Shown here one piece after another: positions 27,335 to 37,053 of a stretch of DNA of 64,000 nucleotides. The notes under the pieces are model-generated. The model had not been told where the DNA came from, ran no database searches, and was given only the letters and a program-made list of their open reading frames with translations. The DNA is from Collinsella tanakaei (GTDB lineage: Bacteria > Actinomycetota > Coriobacteriia > Coriobacteriales > Coriobacteriaceae). Position numbers and translations under genes: made by a program. Position 1 is the stretch's first letter. The number at the start of each line of letters is the position of its first letter. The stretch lies in NCBI RefSeq assembly GCF_021531055.1, contig NZ_JADYTL010000001.1, positions 248,001 through 312,000 on the forward strand. Direction: 5' to 3'.

Positions 27335-30016
27335 CTACTCGGTACGGGCGACCTCGACGACCTTATACGCCTCGAGGATGTCGCCCACCTTGATATCCTG
27401 GAACTTCTCGATGCCCAGACCGCACTCGTAGCCGGACTTGACGCTCTTGACGTCGTCCTTGAAGCGACGCATGGACGCGAAGGTGCCGTCGAAGACGACC
27501 ACGCCGTCGCGCACGACGCGCACGCGGTCGCTGCGCTCGATCTCGCCCTCGGTGACCATGCAGCCGGCGATGAGGCCGACCTTGGGCACGCGGAAGGTCT
27601 CGCGGACCTCGGCCTCGCCGGTACGGACCTCCTCCTCGGTGGGCTTCAGCAGGCCGACGCGCGCCGCGTCGATGTCCTCGATCGCCTTGTAGATGATCGA
27701 GTAGGTCTTGATCTGCACGTTCTCCTTCTCGGCAAGATCGCGGGCCTTACCCTGCGGACGCACGCCGAAGCCGATGATGATGGCGTTGGACGCGGCGGCG
27801 AGCACGACATCGGTCTCGGTGATCGCACCGACGGCGGAGTGGATGATGTTGATACGGACCTCGGACTGGTCCATCTTGCCCAGCGCGTCGGCCAGCGCCT
27901 CGATGGAGCCCTGGACGTCCGCCTTGACGACGAGGTTGAGCTCGGCGAGCTCGTTTTCGCTCATCTCGGAGAACAGGGTCTCGAGCGTGACGTGCTTGAC
28001 CTTGTTCTGCTCCTCGATGCGGGCCTTGAGCGAGCGCTGCTCGGCGAGGTCGCGCGCATCGCGCTCGTCCTCGAAGACGCGGAACTCGTCGCCGGCGGCG
28101 GGCACGGAGTTGAGGCCCAAGATCTCCACGGCGTCGGAGGGGCGGGCCTCCTTGACGGGGTTGCCGTGCTGGTCGAGCATGGCGCGGACGCGACCGTAGG
28201 CCATGCCGGCGACGAGCGAGTCGCCGACGTGGAGCGTGCCGCGGTTGACAAGCACGGTCGCGACCGGGCCGCGACCGCGGTCGAGCTTGGCCTCGATGAT
28301 GTAGCCGGACGCGAAGGTGTCGGGGTTGGCCTTGAGCTCGAGCACGTCGGCCTGCAGCAGGATGGTCTCGAGCAGGTCGTCGATGCCGGTCTTCTGACGC
28401 GCCGACACGTTCACGAACATGTTCTGGCCGCCCCACTCCTCGGGGATGACGCCGTACTCGACGAGCTCCTGGCGGACGCGATCGGGGTTCGCATCGGGCT
28501 TGTCGCACTTGTTGACGGCGACGACGATGGGCACGCCGGCCGCCTTGGAGTGGTTGATGGCCTCGACGGTCTGCGGCATGACGCCGTCGTCGGCGGCGAC
28601 GACCAGCACGACCACGTCGGTGATCTTGGCACCGCGGGCACGCATGGCGGTGAACGCCTCGTGACCCGGGGTGTCGACGAAGGTGATCTGACGGCCGTTG
28701 ATCATGACCTGGGACGCGCCGATGTGCTGCGTGATGCCGCCGGCCTCGTGCGTGGCGACGCCGGTGTGGCGGATGGCGTCGAGCAGGCTCGTCTTGCCGT
28801 GGTCGACGTGGCCCATGACGGTGACCACGGGCGGACGCGGCTTGAGGTCGGACGGGTCGTCGTAGAAGCTGAAGGAGTTCTCCTCCTCCGGCGTGATGAT
28901 CTTGATCTGGCGACCGAGGTCGTCGGCGACGAGCTCCACGAGGTCGTCGGACATGGACTGCGTCATGGTGAGCGGCGTGCCGAGCAGGAACAGGCGTTTG
29001 ATGATATCGTTGGCCGACACCTCGAGCGCCTCGGCGAGCTCGGCCACGGTGACACCCTGGGAGACGCGCACGGCGTCGAGCTCCTCGGGGTTCACGCCCT
29101 GGGCGAGCGCCTCCTCGATCTTCTTCTCCTCACGCAGCTGCGCGGCCTCACGCTCGCGCTTCTCCTTGCGCTTGCGACGGCGACCGGTCGACTCGCGGCT
29201 GGCCTCCTCGACGGCGGCACGGGCCTCCTCGAGGACGCGCTCGCGGCTGTACTCCTCCGCCTCGCGGGCCATGCGCGAGTAATGGTCGCCGTGCGACTCC
29301 TGCTGACCACGGCGCTTCTTGCCGCCGCGACCGGCCTTGTCGGGAGCCGGGACGTCCATGCCGGCGGGCACCGACGGCGCGGCGTTGGTGCGGCGCGAGC
29401 GCCCGGTGGGCTCGTCGGAACCGCGATGATCGCCATGGTCGGCCTTGCGGCCACCGCGACGGTCGCCGCGACGCGAATCGGCCTCGGCCTTCTTCTTGGT
29501 CTCGGCCTCCTTCTTCTCCTTGAGGACGACCTCCTGCGCGGCGATCTGGTCGAGCAGGGAGCGGAACCGCGAGCCCGAATCGCTCGCCGGCACCGCGCGG
29601 CGCTTGGCCTCGAGTTCGGCCTGGCGCGCAGCCTCGGCGGCGCGCTCGCGCTCGATGCGCTCGGCCTCGGCGGCAGCCGCACGCGCGGCCTCCTCGGCGG
29701 CGAGGGCGGCCTGGGACAGGCGTCGCTCCTCCTCACGACGACGCTCAGCCTCGATGCGGGCGGCCTCGGCGGCGGCGGCCTTCTCGGCCTCCTCGCGCTC
29801 GGCGGCCTCCTTCTCGGCGAGCTTCGAAGCCTCGATCTCCGCCTTACGCGCCTCGAGCACGGGCGCGAGCTTCTTTTTGACCATGGACACGTAGGCATCC
29901 TCGAGCGTCGAGGACGCGGACTTCGCCGGGATCTTCATCTCGGCGAGGTGCTCGAGCAGCTCCTTGGACGACATTCCAAAATCTTTGGCCAGGCTTGATA
30001 CGCGGACCTTTGCCAT
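27335..30016 (-). CDS. infB: Translation initiation factor IF-2
   Basis: 893 residues from the ATG at 30016. It has an N-terminal IF2_N domain ([20 protein letters not shown]), then a 250-residue Ala/Glu/Arg-rich coiled region and a second IF2_N-like domain near 330-380. The G domain has [27 protein letters not shown] and NKCDKP. Domains II-IV end in [18 protein letters not shown]. It brings fMet-tRNA to the 30S subunit. The gap to nusA is only 94 bp, and no ylxR gene or L7Ae-like gene lies between them. Confidence 0.97.
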   Translation of the reverse strand: MAKVRVSSLAKDFGMSSKELLEHLAEMKIPAKSASSTLEDAYVSMVKKKLAPVLEARKAEIEASKLAEKEAAEREEAEKAAAAEAARIEAERRREEERRLSQAALAAEEAARAAAAEAERIERERAAEAARQAELEAKRRAVPASDSGSRFRSLLDQIAAQEVVLKEKKEAETKKKAEADSRRGDRRGGRKADHGDHRGSDEPTGRSRRTNAAPSVPAGMDVPAPDKAGRGGKKRRGQQESHGDHYSRMAREAEEYSRERVLEEARAAVEEASRESTGRRRKRKEKREREAAQLREEKKIEEALAQGVNPEELDAVRVSQGVTVAELAEALEVSANDIIKRLFLLGTPLTMTQSMSDDLVELVADDLGRQIKIITPEEENSFSFYDDPSDLKPRPPVVTVMGHVDHGKTSLLDAIRHTGVATHEAGGITQHIGASQVMINGRQITFVDTPGHEAFTAMRARGAKITDVVVLVVAADDGVMPQTVEAINHSKAAGVPIVVAVNKCDKPDANPDRVRQELVEYGVIPEEWGGQNMFVNVSARQKTGIDDLLETILLQADVLELKANPDTFASGYIIEAKLDRGRGPVATVLVNRGTLHVGDSLVAGMAYGRVRAMLDQHGNPVKEARPSDAVEILGLNSVPAAGDEFRVFEDERDARDLAEQRSLKARIEEQNKVKHVTLETLFSEMSENELAELNLVVKADVQGSIEALADALGKMDQSEVRINIIHSAVGAITETDVVLAAASNAIIIGFGVRPQGKARDLAEKENVQIKTYSIIYKAIEDIDAARVGLLKPTEEEVRTGEAEVRETFRVPKVGLIAGCMVTEGEIERSDRVRVVRDGVVVFDGTFASMRRFKDDVKSVKSGYECGLGIEKFQDIKVGDILEAYKVVEVARTE

Positions 30017-30110
30017 ATGCCATTCACCTACCTCTCGGGCGCGCGACGCGCCCTGCACAGCATTCGTCGGAAACGGGTGGGGCCGGTGTCATACGCGACA
30101 CCCGACACCG

Positions 30111-31367
30111 TTAGATGAGATCCTCCGCATCCTCGAATGCGTCGACGCCGTCCTCGACGGAAAGCGTATCGTGGACGCCACAGTAATTGGAGCCGGGACG
30201 GGCCTGGTTGCGGCAGCGGATGCCGTTCTCGCCCACATAGGCGCAGCGCTCGGGCTCGTCATCGGAAAGCAGGTCCTCGGCGGGCTCGGGCACGACCGGG
30301 ACGTTGCGCAGGATATCGGCGGCGAGCGTCTCGTTCTTGATATCGATGTGCCAACCGGTCAGACGGGCGGCCAGACGGGCGTTTTGGCCCTCCTTGCCGA
30401 TCGCGAGCGACAGCTGGTCGTCGGGGACGATCACACCGGCATAGTTCTTCTCCTCGTCGATGAGCACGCGCGTGACCTTGGCCGGCGACAGGGCGTTGGC
30501 GACATAGGCCGCCGGATCGGCATCCCACAGGATGACGTCGACGCGCTCGCCGCGAAGCTCGGATACGACGGCGCGCACGCGGCTGCCCTTCGGGCCGACG
30601 CAGGCGCCCACCGGATCCAGGCGGTCGTCGAGCGAGTGGACGGCGACCTTGGAGCGCTGGCCGGGCTCACGGGCGATCGACTTGATCTCGACGGTGCCCT
30701 CGTAGATCTCGGGGATCTCGCCCTCGAACAGGCGACGGATGAGCGCAGGGTGCGTACGCGAGATCACGATCGGCGGACGGGAGTGCTCGCCGCGGACCGG
30801 GGGCAGCGTCGAGTTGGGGTCGCGCACGTCGATGATCACGGCCTTGATGCGCTGGTTGTGCAGGTAGCGCTCACCGTGCGGGCGCTCGTTGCGCTCGTTC
30901 TCGTAGCGGCGCTGATCGAAATGGGGCAGCTCGGCCTCGACACCCTCGCGGATCTTGACGATCGTGAAGTCGGGCGTGGACTGCAGGACGGTGCCGGTGA
31001 TGATATCGCCGATGCGGCTCGAGAACTCCTCGTAGATCTGCTCGCGGGCCGAGTTGCGCACGATGGCGTTGATCTCGGCCTTGGCGTGTTGCGCCGCGAT
31101 GCGCGAGGTGTCCTTGGGCGTGACGTCGATCTCCTCGAACTCGGTGTAGTTGCCCTCCTCGTCCATGGAGTCGTCGATAGGCACGAGCTTGTAGACGTAG
31201 ATCTTGCCGGTGGCGCGGTCGATGGTGACCTTGGCGCCCCAATCCAGATGCAAGATCTCGGCGTAGCTCTTGGCGAGCGACTGCTCCAGGCGGTCGATCA
31301 GGTAGAGCTGGTCGATGTGCTTCTCGGCGCAAAGCGCCATCAGGGCTTCCATCATCTCCGATGCCAT
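30111..31367 (-). CDS. nusA: Transcription factor NusA with a zinc-finger-like C-terminal tail
   Basis: 418 residues. The N-terminal polymerase-binding domain is followed by S1 ([18 protein letters not shown]) and two KH domains ([18 protein letters not shown] and [20 protein letters not shown]). After the KH domains a short tail carries Cys375, Cys385, Cys396 and His399 (spacing C-x9-C-x10-C-x2-H), which looks like a small zinc knuckle, and then an acidic end. NusA modulates pausing, termination and antitermination. The ATG overlaps the rimP stop (TAATG). Confidence 0.95.
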   Translation of the reverse strand: MASEMMEALMALCAEKHIDQLYLIDRLEQSLAKSYAEILHLDWGAKVTIDRATGKIYVYKLVPIDDSMDEEGNYTEFEEIDVTPKDTSRIAAQHAKAEINAIVRNSAREQIYEEFSSRIGDIITGTVLQSTPDFTIVKIREGVEAELPHFDQRRYENERNERPHGERYLHNQRIKAVIIDVRDPNSTLPPVRGEHSRPPIVISRTHPALIRRLFEGEIPEIYEGTVEIKSIAREPGQRSKVAVHSLDDRLDPVGACVGPKGSRVRAVVSELRGERVDVILWDADPAAYVANALSPAKVTRVLIDEEKNYAGVIVPDDQLSLAIGKEGQNARLAARLTGWHIDIKNETLAADILRNVPVVPEPAEDLLSDDEPERCAYVGENGIRCRNQARPGSNYCGVHDTLSVEDGVDAFEDAEDLI

Positions 31368-31861
31368 TACTTGCCATCCTTTCCGCGGCTGAAGTCGAAG
31401 ACCGGCTTCAGCGTGCATTTCTTGATCTCATCGTGGGGAATCGTCACGGTCTCGTCGTCCTCGAGCGAAAGCGTCACGGCGTGCTCGTCGACCGAGACGA
31501 TGGCGCCCTTGAACTTGCGCCTGCCCTCGGTCGCCGTGGTCGTGAGCTCGACGGCCTCGCCCGTGAAGCGCTCGAAATCGCTCGGACGACGCAGCGGGCG
31601 CGCCATGCCGGGGCTCGACACCTCGAGCGTGTAGGAACCGGCGATGGGATCGAGCTTCTCGATGACAGCGCTCACCCACGCGCTTTGCGCCGTCACCTCG
31701 TCGAGCGAGATCGGATCCCCGTCCGCGCGATCGATGCGCACGCGCAGGCAGGGCGCCTTCGTCGCACCGACGACCTCGACATCGACGACATCGATGCCGT
31801 GATCGGGCGCGACGGCCTCGAGCGCGTCGATGACCTGCTGTTCGAGCTTGCTTTTGACCAT
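31367..31861 (-). CDS. rimP: Ribosome maturation factor RimP
   Basis: 164 residues from the ATG at 31861, preceded by GGGGAGGTG. DVVDVEVVGATKAPCLRVRID, the CTL region (SYTLEVSSPGMARPLR) and a C-terminal SH3-like domain identify RimP. It acts in 30S assembly. It heads the rimP-nusA-infB-rbfA-nrnA-truB-ribF-dnaG-rpoD run, behind a leader hairpin. Confidence 0.94.
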   Translation of the reverse strand: MVKSKLEQQVIDALEAVAPDHGIDVVDVEVVGATKAPCLRVRIDRADGDPISLDEVTAQSAWVSAVIEKLDPIAGSYTLEVSSPGMARPLRRPSDFERFTGEAVELTTTATEGRRKFKGAIVSVDEHAVTLSLEDDETVTIPHDEIKKCTLKPVFDFSRGKDGK

Positions 31862-31882
31862 GCAGCACCTCCCCATACAAGA

Positions 31883-31912
31883 AAGGAAGCGCGGGCGAAC
31901 CCGCACTCCCTT
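31883..31912 (-). promoter_or_regulatory. Leader hairpin with UUCG tetraloop before rimP-nusA-infB
   Basis: AAGGGAGTGCGGG pairs with CCCGCGCTTCCTT (13 bp, two G-U pairs) around TTCG on the minus strand, followed by TCTTG. It sits in the 5' UTR, 22 nt before the rimP ATG. It looks like an attenuator or mRNA stabiliser; nusA operons are often autoregulated through leader terminators. Confidence 0.55.
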
Positions 31913-32135
31913 ACCGTTACAGCTTCAATTGCCCGTCTATCATAGCATATGCAGGTCAGATGCGTGTTTACGGCGCGATGACGGCCGATTTCTGGCCATG
32001 GGCCTTCGCAAATTGCACACAATACCGCTCGGCGGACGGTGCGCCATGGCGGATGTGCCAGGCGCGGTACCGTGAATCGTGCCCCACGTCGGCACGAACG
32101 ATCGGAAGGATCCCCCTATCCCCCGGACACGCGAA

Positions 32136-32164
32136 ACGGGGCCCCGCGGAAAGCGGGACCCCGT
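32136..32164 (-). terminator. Terminator of the sodium:solute symporter
   Basis: ACGGGGTCCCGC and GCGGGGCCCCGT (one mismatch) with a 5-nt loop, followed by TTTCG on the minus strand, 29 bp after the stop. Confidence 0.75.
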
Positions 32165-32192
32165 CGATACCGAGTCGTGTGCCGTGATGCGG

Positions 32193-33617
32193 CTACTCCT
32201 CCAGATAGGCGGACGGAGCCGCGGGCACGCCGCGCTTCCACTCGATGGCGTTCACGACGAAGAACACCACGACGGAGATAAAGCAGCCGAACACGACGGG
32301 TAGGATGCCGAACAGGAAGTCGCCGCCGGACAGCACCTGCCAGAAGATGAAGCCGATGGTACCGCCCACCAGCGAGAGGATGCCGGAGTTCTTCGTGGCG
32401 TTCTTGACCACGAGACCCAGGCCGTAGGCCGCGAACGGGCCGGCGCAGCGGATGCCGAAGGCGAACGTGTTCATGGTGACGATCGGGACACCGAACATCG
32501 AGATGCAGATGGCGATGATGGCGAACACGACGTTGCAGGCACGGGTGTAGAAAACCGTCTGCTTATCGTTGAGCTCACGACCGCCGTACTTGAGGTACAG
32601 GTCCTTCATGAGGATCGTCGACATGCACAGCAGGTTGGAGTCGGCCGACGACATGGTGGCGCAGATGATCGCGGCGCACACGATGCCGGAGACGAAGCCC
32701 GGCGCATGGGCGGTCGTCACCTCGAGCATGGCGTTGGCACCGGCGTTCGGCAAGCCGGGCATGGTCGCGGCGGCGCACAGACCGAGCAGCGTCGGGAAGA
32801 ACGCCATGGCGGCCATCAAGACGGCTGACAGCCAAGCGGCGCGCGTGGCGGTCTTCTCGTCCTTAGCGGACTCGAAGCGCGTAACCATTTCGGGACCGGC
32901 GAGGAAGGTGCAGAAGTAGTTGAATATGTAGCCTATGATCGTCACGACGCCGATGGTCGTGAAGTCGAGCTGCGCGGGCGGCAACGCCGCGGCCACGGTA
33001 TCCCAACCGCCGCAGCCCTCGATGACGATCGGCGTGGCGATCGCCAGACCGATGAGGATGACGCAGAACTGGATGAGGTCGGCCACCTGGTCGGCGACCA
33101 TACCGCCGAAGGTGGTGTAGAAGATCACGACGAAACCCGCCGCGACGAGTGCGACGTTGGTGGGGATACCGACCAGCGTGGAGACGACGCTGCCGGCGGC
33201 GGTGATCTGCGAGGAGGTCAGGCAGAACAGGGACAGGACCGAGAGCACGGCGGTGATGGTGCTCGAGGTGTCGCCGAAGCGACGACCGACGACCTCGGGG
33301 ATGGTCACGGCCATGGTCTTGCGGATCTTGGGCGCGAAGTACGCGAGCGGGATCATGGCGATGGATGCCGCGAGCACGTACCACACGGCGCTGATGCCCC
33401 ACTCGCCGTAGGCGCGCTGCGCCAGACCGGTGGTGGAGCCGCCGCCGATGTTGTTGGCGGACAGCGAGAACGCCACGAAGAGCAGGCCCATCCGTCGACC
33501 GGCGACCATGTAGTCTTCACTGTTCTTGATGTTGAGCTTGCCGACGATGAAGCCGATCGACAGCATCACGACAAGATACACGCCCACGATGATCAGGGCT
33601 TGCGTGTTGAGGTGCAT
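32193..33617 (-). CDS. Sodium:solute symporter (SSF) family transporter
   Basis: 474 residues with about 12-13 hydrophobic helices. The N-terminus has the SSF hallmarks NSEDYMVAGRRMGLL and FSLSANNIGGGSTTGLAQRAY. VTIPEVVGRRFG matches the family signature after helix 3. A GPEMVTRFESAKDEKTA loop and a TMSSADSNLLCMSTI helix (Na-site helix) follow. It would import a small organic solute with Na. The substrate cannot be told; pantothenate, proline or nucleobase-type members are equally possible. The gene stands alone, with a dyad (33655-33676) upstream. Confidence 0.88.
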   Translation of the reverse strand: MHLNTQALIIVGVYLVVMLSIGFIVGKLNIKNSEDYMVAGRRMGLLFVAFSLSANNIGGGSTTGLAQRAYGEWGISAVWYVLAASIAMIPLAYFAPKIRKTMAVTIPEVVGRRFGDTSSTITAVLSVLSLFCLTSSQITAAGSVVSTLVGIPTNVALVAAGFVVIFYTTFGGMVADQVADLIQFCVILIGLAIATPIVIEGCGGWDTVAAALPPAQLDFTTIGVVTIIGYIFNYFCTFLAGPEMVTRFESAKDEKTATRAAWLSAVLMAAMAFFPTLLGLCAAATMPGLPNAGANAMLEVTTAHAPGFVSGIVCAAIICATMSSADSNLLCMSTILMKDLYLKYGGRELNDKQTVFYTRACNVVFAIIAICISMFGVPIVTMNTFAFGIRCAGPFAAYGLGLVVKNATKNSGILSLVGGTIGFIFWQVLSGGDFLFGILPVVFGCFISVVVFFVVNAIEWKRGVPAAPSAYLEE

Positions 33618-33932
33618 CGAATCCCTTCTTCCCTAGCGAGTGCAGACAACCTTAGTGCAATAATAATTTCTTGCACGCAATAAGAGAGTATTATCACGAT
33701 GGGAATTTCGACACATCAGTTGGGCGAACGGTGGAATGCGGCGGGTGGGCGTTACGCCGATGCGAATCGCCAGCTCGAATACCAGGTCGCGCGAGCGCGA
33801 GCGACAGGCGGCCTCAACGTCTCGTGAAGTCGCAACGACACCCCGCGTTCGGATACCCGGCGCGATCGTCAACCCATCGTGTCGTGCAGTCGTCAGGACA
33901 GCCTGTCCGCCGCGCCCTTGTCGCCTGCAATC
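33618..33932. other. Spacer upstream of the symporter, no gene seen
   Basis: GTGCAA (33655-33660) and TTGCAC (33671-33676) form an operator-like dyad with a 10-bp spacer about 40 nt before the symporter start. The rest (33700-33930) is GC-rich with overlapping short frames on both strands and no motif or Shine-Dalgarno. It may be a decayed gene, but nothing is recognisable. Confidence 0.45.
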
Positions 33933-33962
33933 AAAAGCCGCGGTCCCACAATCGGGACCGCG
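33933..33962 (-). terminator. Terminator of leuS
   Basis: CGCGGTCCC and GGGACCGCG form a perfect 9-bp stem with a 6-nt loop, followed by GCTTTTG on the minus strand. Confidence 0.82.
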
Positions 33963-33995
33963 ACTCACCATGCGGCTGGATTATCGAGCGATCGG

Positions 33996-36563
33996 CTACT
34001 TGACCACGAGATTCACGAGCTTGCCAGGCACGCAGATGGCCTTGACGAGGGTCTTGCCCTCGAGCCACTTGCCGGCGACGGCGACGGCGGCCGCCTGCAT
34101 CTGCTCGGACGTGGCGTTCGTGGGAACCATGGCGCGAGCGCGCATCTTGCCGAGCACCTGCACGGCGATCTCGACCTCGTCCTCGACGGTCTCGGCAAGG
34201 TCGAACGTCGGCCAGCTCGCCGTATAGGCGTAAGAGTCGTGGCCCAGCGCGTTGTGCCACAGCTCATCGGCCCAGAACGGGCAGATCGGCGCGAGCACGG
34301 ACACGATGTCGGTCGCGACCAGATAGCTGAGCGCGGCGTCGAGGTCCTCGCCGGTGTTGAGATAGGCGCTCGCCGCGTTGACGAGCTCCATGATGGCCGA
34401 GATCGCGGTGTTGAACTGCTGGCGGTCGAAATCCTCGGTGCACTTGGCGATCGTGCGATGGCGCTCGCGGTACAGCTTCATCGCGGCAGCGGACAGGGCG
34501 CCCTTATCGAGCACGGCGTTCGCATCGCCGGCGTTGGCGAGCGTCCACACGATGCGCCACGCGCGCTTGAGGAAGCGGTTCGCACCGGCGACGGCATCCT
34601 CGTCCCAATCGAAGTCCTTCTCGGGCGGGGCGATGAACAGGATCGCCAGACGCATCGTATCGGCGCCGTAGGGCTCGATCACGCTCGAGGGCGGCACGAC
34701 GTTGCCCTTGGACTTGGACATCGTCTCGCCGTTGGCATCCTTGACCATGCCCTGGCACAGCAGGTTGGTGAAGGGCTCGTCCACGTCGAGCATACCCATA
34801 TCGCGCAGGGCCTTGGTGAAGAAGCGCGAGTACAGCAGGTGCAGGATCGCATGCTCGATGCCGCCGATGTAGTTGTCGACGGGCATCCAGCGATCGGCAG
34901 CCTCGCGGGAGAACGGCAACTCCGTGTTATGCGGATCGCAATAGCGCAGGTAGTACCAGCTGGAGCACGTGAAGGTGTCCATGGTGTCGGTCTCGCGACG
35001 GGCGGGCCTGCCGCACACCGGGCAGGTCGTCTCGTAGAAATCCGCGCACTCGGCGAGCGTCTCGCCCGCGCCCAAATCGAGGTTGTCCGGCAGCATGACG
35101 GGAAGCTGGTCCTCCGGAACCGGCACGATACCGCAGTGATCGCAGTGGATGGCCGGGATGGGGTTGCCCCAGTAACGCTGACGGGAGATCAGCCAGTCGC
35201 GCAGGCGGAACTCGACCTTGCGACGACCGGTGCCGGCAGCCTCGAGATCGGCCACGATCGCGGCCTCACCCTCGGAGTGCTTGCCGCCGCGCATGCCGGT
35301 ATACTTGCCGGACTGGACGAGCGTGCCCTCGGCGGCATGCGCGGAGTCCCAGTCGACCGTCTCGGCATGATAGGTATCGATGGACTCCCCCGCCTCCTCG
35401 ATGGCAGCACGCTCATCGTCCATGAGGATGATCGGCACGATGGGCAGGTCGTACTTGCGGGCGAACTCGAAGTCGCGCTGGTCGCCGCAGGGCACCGCCA
35501 TGACGGCGCCGGTGCCGTAATCGGACACGATGTAATCGGCGACCCAGACCGGCACTTTCTGGCCGGACACGGGGTTCACGACATAGCGGCCCGTGAACGC
35601 TCCGTGCTTCTCGAGCGTGCCCTGGGCGCGCTCGACCGCGGAGATCTTCTTGGCACCCTCGACGATCGCCATGACGTCATGCTCGTACTCGGTACCGGCG
35701 ACGAGGTCGTGAAGGCCCTCGTACTCGGGCGCGAGCAGGAAGAACGTGCAGCCGAACAGCGTGTCGGCGCGGGTGGTGAACACGGTGATCTTACCCTCGT
35801 CGCCCGCGATCGGCTCACTGTCTGCGTCGCACATCGTGAAGTCGACCTCGGCGCCCTCGGAGCGGCCGATCCAGTTGGCCTGCATCTGCTTGACGCGCTC
35901 GGGCCAGCCGGGCAGCTTCTCGAGATCGTCGAGGAGCTCCTGCGCGTAGTCGGTGATCTTGAAGTACCACTGTTCCAGATCGCGCTTCTCGGGCTCGGAA
36001 CCGCAGCGCCAGCACTTGCCCTCGGTAACCTGCTCGTTGGCGAGCACCGTCTTGCAGGTGGGGCACCAGTTGACCGGGCTCTTCTTGCGATAGACGAGAC
36101 CGCGCTCCCACATCTTCTCGAAGATCCACTGACCCCATCGGTAGTAATCGGGGCTGCAGGTCTTGACCAAACGGTCCATGTCGTAGGAGAAGCCCATGCG
36201 CTTCATGGTGGCAAGAGCCTGGTCCATGTTCTTGTACGTCCAGGCGCCGGCCTGCGTGTTGTGCTTGATGGCGGCGTTCTCGGCGGGCAGGCCGAACGCA
36301 TCGAAGCCGATGGGATGCAGCACGTCGAAGCCGCGCATGCGGGCCTGACGCGCCATGGCGTCGCCGATCGTGTAGTTGCGGGCGTGGCCCATGTGCAGAT
36401 CGCCCGAGGGATACGGGAACATCTCGAGCACGTACTTCTTGGGCTTGTCGGAATCGGTATCGACCGCGAACACGTCGTCGCGATCCCAGGCTTCGATCCA
36501 TTTGGCCTCGATCGCAGCCGCGTCGTACGCGGGGATCTCCTTATGATCGGTGCAGTCGCACAT
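33996..36563 (-). CDS. leuS: Leucyl-tRNA synthetase
   Basis: 855 residues from the ATG at 36563 (AAGGAG upstream). [16 protein letters not shown] is the HIGH motif region. The CP1 editing domain follows, with a Cys-rich zinc region ([12 protein letters not shown]). KMSKS appears as [14 protein letters not shown]. Length and domain order are those of bacterial LeuRS. It charges tRNA-Leu and edits norvaline and isoleucine. No T-box leader is visible upstream; an inverted-repeat element lies there instead. Confidence 0.97.
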   Translation of the reverse strand: MCDCTDHKEIPAYDAAAIEAKWIEAWDRDDVFAVDTDSDKPKKYVLEMFPYPSGDLHMGHARNYTIGDAMARQARMRGFDVLHPIGFDAFGLPAENAAIKHNTQAGAWTYKNMDQALATMKRMGFSYDMDRLVKTCSPDYYRWGQWIFEKMWERGLVYRKKSPVNWCPTCKTVLANEQVTEGKCWRCGSEPEKRDLEQWYFKITDYAQELLDDLEKLPGWPERVKQMQANWIGRSEGAEVDFTMCDADSEPIAGDEGKITVFTTRADTLFGCTFFLLAPEYEGLHDLVAGTEYEHDVMAIVEGAKKISAVERAQGTLEKHGAFTGRYVVNPVSGQKVPVWVADYIVSDYGTGAVMAVPCGDQRDFEFARKYDLPIVPIILMDDERAAIEEAGESIDTYHAETVDWDSAHAAEGTLVQSGKYTGMRGGKHSEGEAAIVADLEAAGTGRRKVEFRLRDWLISRQRYWGNPIPAIHCDHCGIVPVPEDQLPVMLPDNLDLGAGETLAECADFYETTCPVCGRPARRETDTMDTFTCSSWYYLRYCDPHNTELPFSREAADRWMPVDNYIGGIEHAILHLLYSRFFTKALRDMGMLDVDEPFTNLLCQGMVKDANGETMSKSKGNVVPPSSVIEPYGADTMRLAILFIAPPEKDFDWDEDAVAGANRFLKRAWRIVWTLANAGDANAVLDKGALSAAAMKLYRERHRTIAKCTEDFDRQQFNTAISAIMELVNAASAYLNTGEDLDAALSYLVATDIVSVLAPICPFWADELWHNALGHDSYAYTASWPTFDLAETVEDEVEIAVQVLGKMRARAMVPTNATSEQMQAAAVAVAGKWLEGKTLVKAICVPGKLVNLVVK

Positions 36564-36736
36564 ACAGGCTCCTTTGCGGATACAAACAGTAACGTTCCAG
36601 ATTCTAGCAAAACGCTCGCGCATGATGGAGTGGACGAAGCGGGATATACCCCATTTCCCATGACGATGGCGCAAACCCGGGCTCCCGGCTCATTCGCGGA
36701 GGGGGCACGATGCCGTATGCTCCCCTACCGATGCGG
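36564..36736. other. leuS upstream region
   Basis: 173 bp between the leuS start and the inverted-repeat element. I see no T-box conserved sequence and no ORF. A leuS promoter must lie here or within the element, but I cannot assign one. Confidence 0.4.
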
Positions 36737-36902
36737 CAACTTGCTAGATTTGCAGTTTTCGGGGGTTTTCGGCTGCACGCGAGTCATTCAGTATGTCACC
36801 GAAATATGACATAGCTGTTTACCAGCACTTTCATTAACGGTCATAGTGGACTTTCTGAATTTCAGACTCAAAACCCCCGAAAACTGCAAATCTAGCAAGT
36901 TG
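36737..36902. mobile_element. MITE-like element with perfect 33-bp terminal inverted repeats
   Basis: Bases 36737-36769 and 36870-36902 are exact reverse complements. The arms begin CAACTTGCTAGATTTGCAG and end CGGGGGTTTT. The 100-bp interior is AT-rich against a GC-rich background. It holds smaller hairpins: TATGTCA / TGACATA, GCTG / CAGC and TCTGAA / TTCAGA. No ORF of use and no clear target-site duplication. As RNA or single-stranded DNA it would fold into one long hairpin on either strand. It lies between guaB and leuS. Confidence 0.65.
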
Positions 36903-36982
36903 ATATCGGACACGCGCTCCGCACAAACGATTTAACCTCGAAATCCGGTTCCCAAGGATACGGCGGTACGCGATCGCCATAG

Positions 36983-37021
36983 CAAAACAGGGGCTTTGCG
37001 GCGCCGCCGCAAAGCCCCTGT
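36983..37021 (-). terminator. Terminator of guaB
   Basis: A perfect 16-bp stem (ACAGGGGCTTTGCGGC and complement) with a 3-nt loop, followed by TTTGC on the minus strand, 32 bp after the stop. Confidence 0.88.
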
Positions 37022-37053
37022 CCATATACGCGTTTCGGTATCGCGTCGCCGTC

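Larger units (their letters stand above)
31862..32192. other. 331-bp spacer: rimP promoter and leader, symporter terminator
   Basis: Contains the leader hairpin at 31883-31912. About 80 nt upstream of the rimP ATG, on the minus strand, an extended -10 (TGC then TATGAT) is the likely promoter of the long operon. The symporter terminator at 32136-32164 closes the other end. No gene is supported. Confidence 0.6.

Noticed and set aside
33633-33971. 112-codon minus-strand frame between the symporter and leuS
   Set aside because: No ribosome binding site, no family features, and it runs through the leuS terminator.
36564-37053. T-box riboswitch before leuS (also looked for before thrS and valS)
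   Set aside because: No T-box conserved sequence (GGTGGNACCGCG type) or specifier-loop arrangement was found on the minus strand of the leaders.
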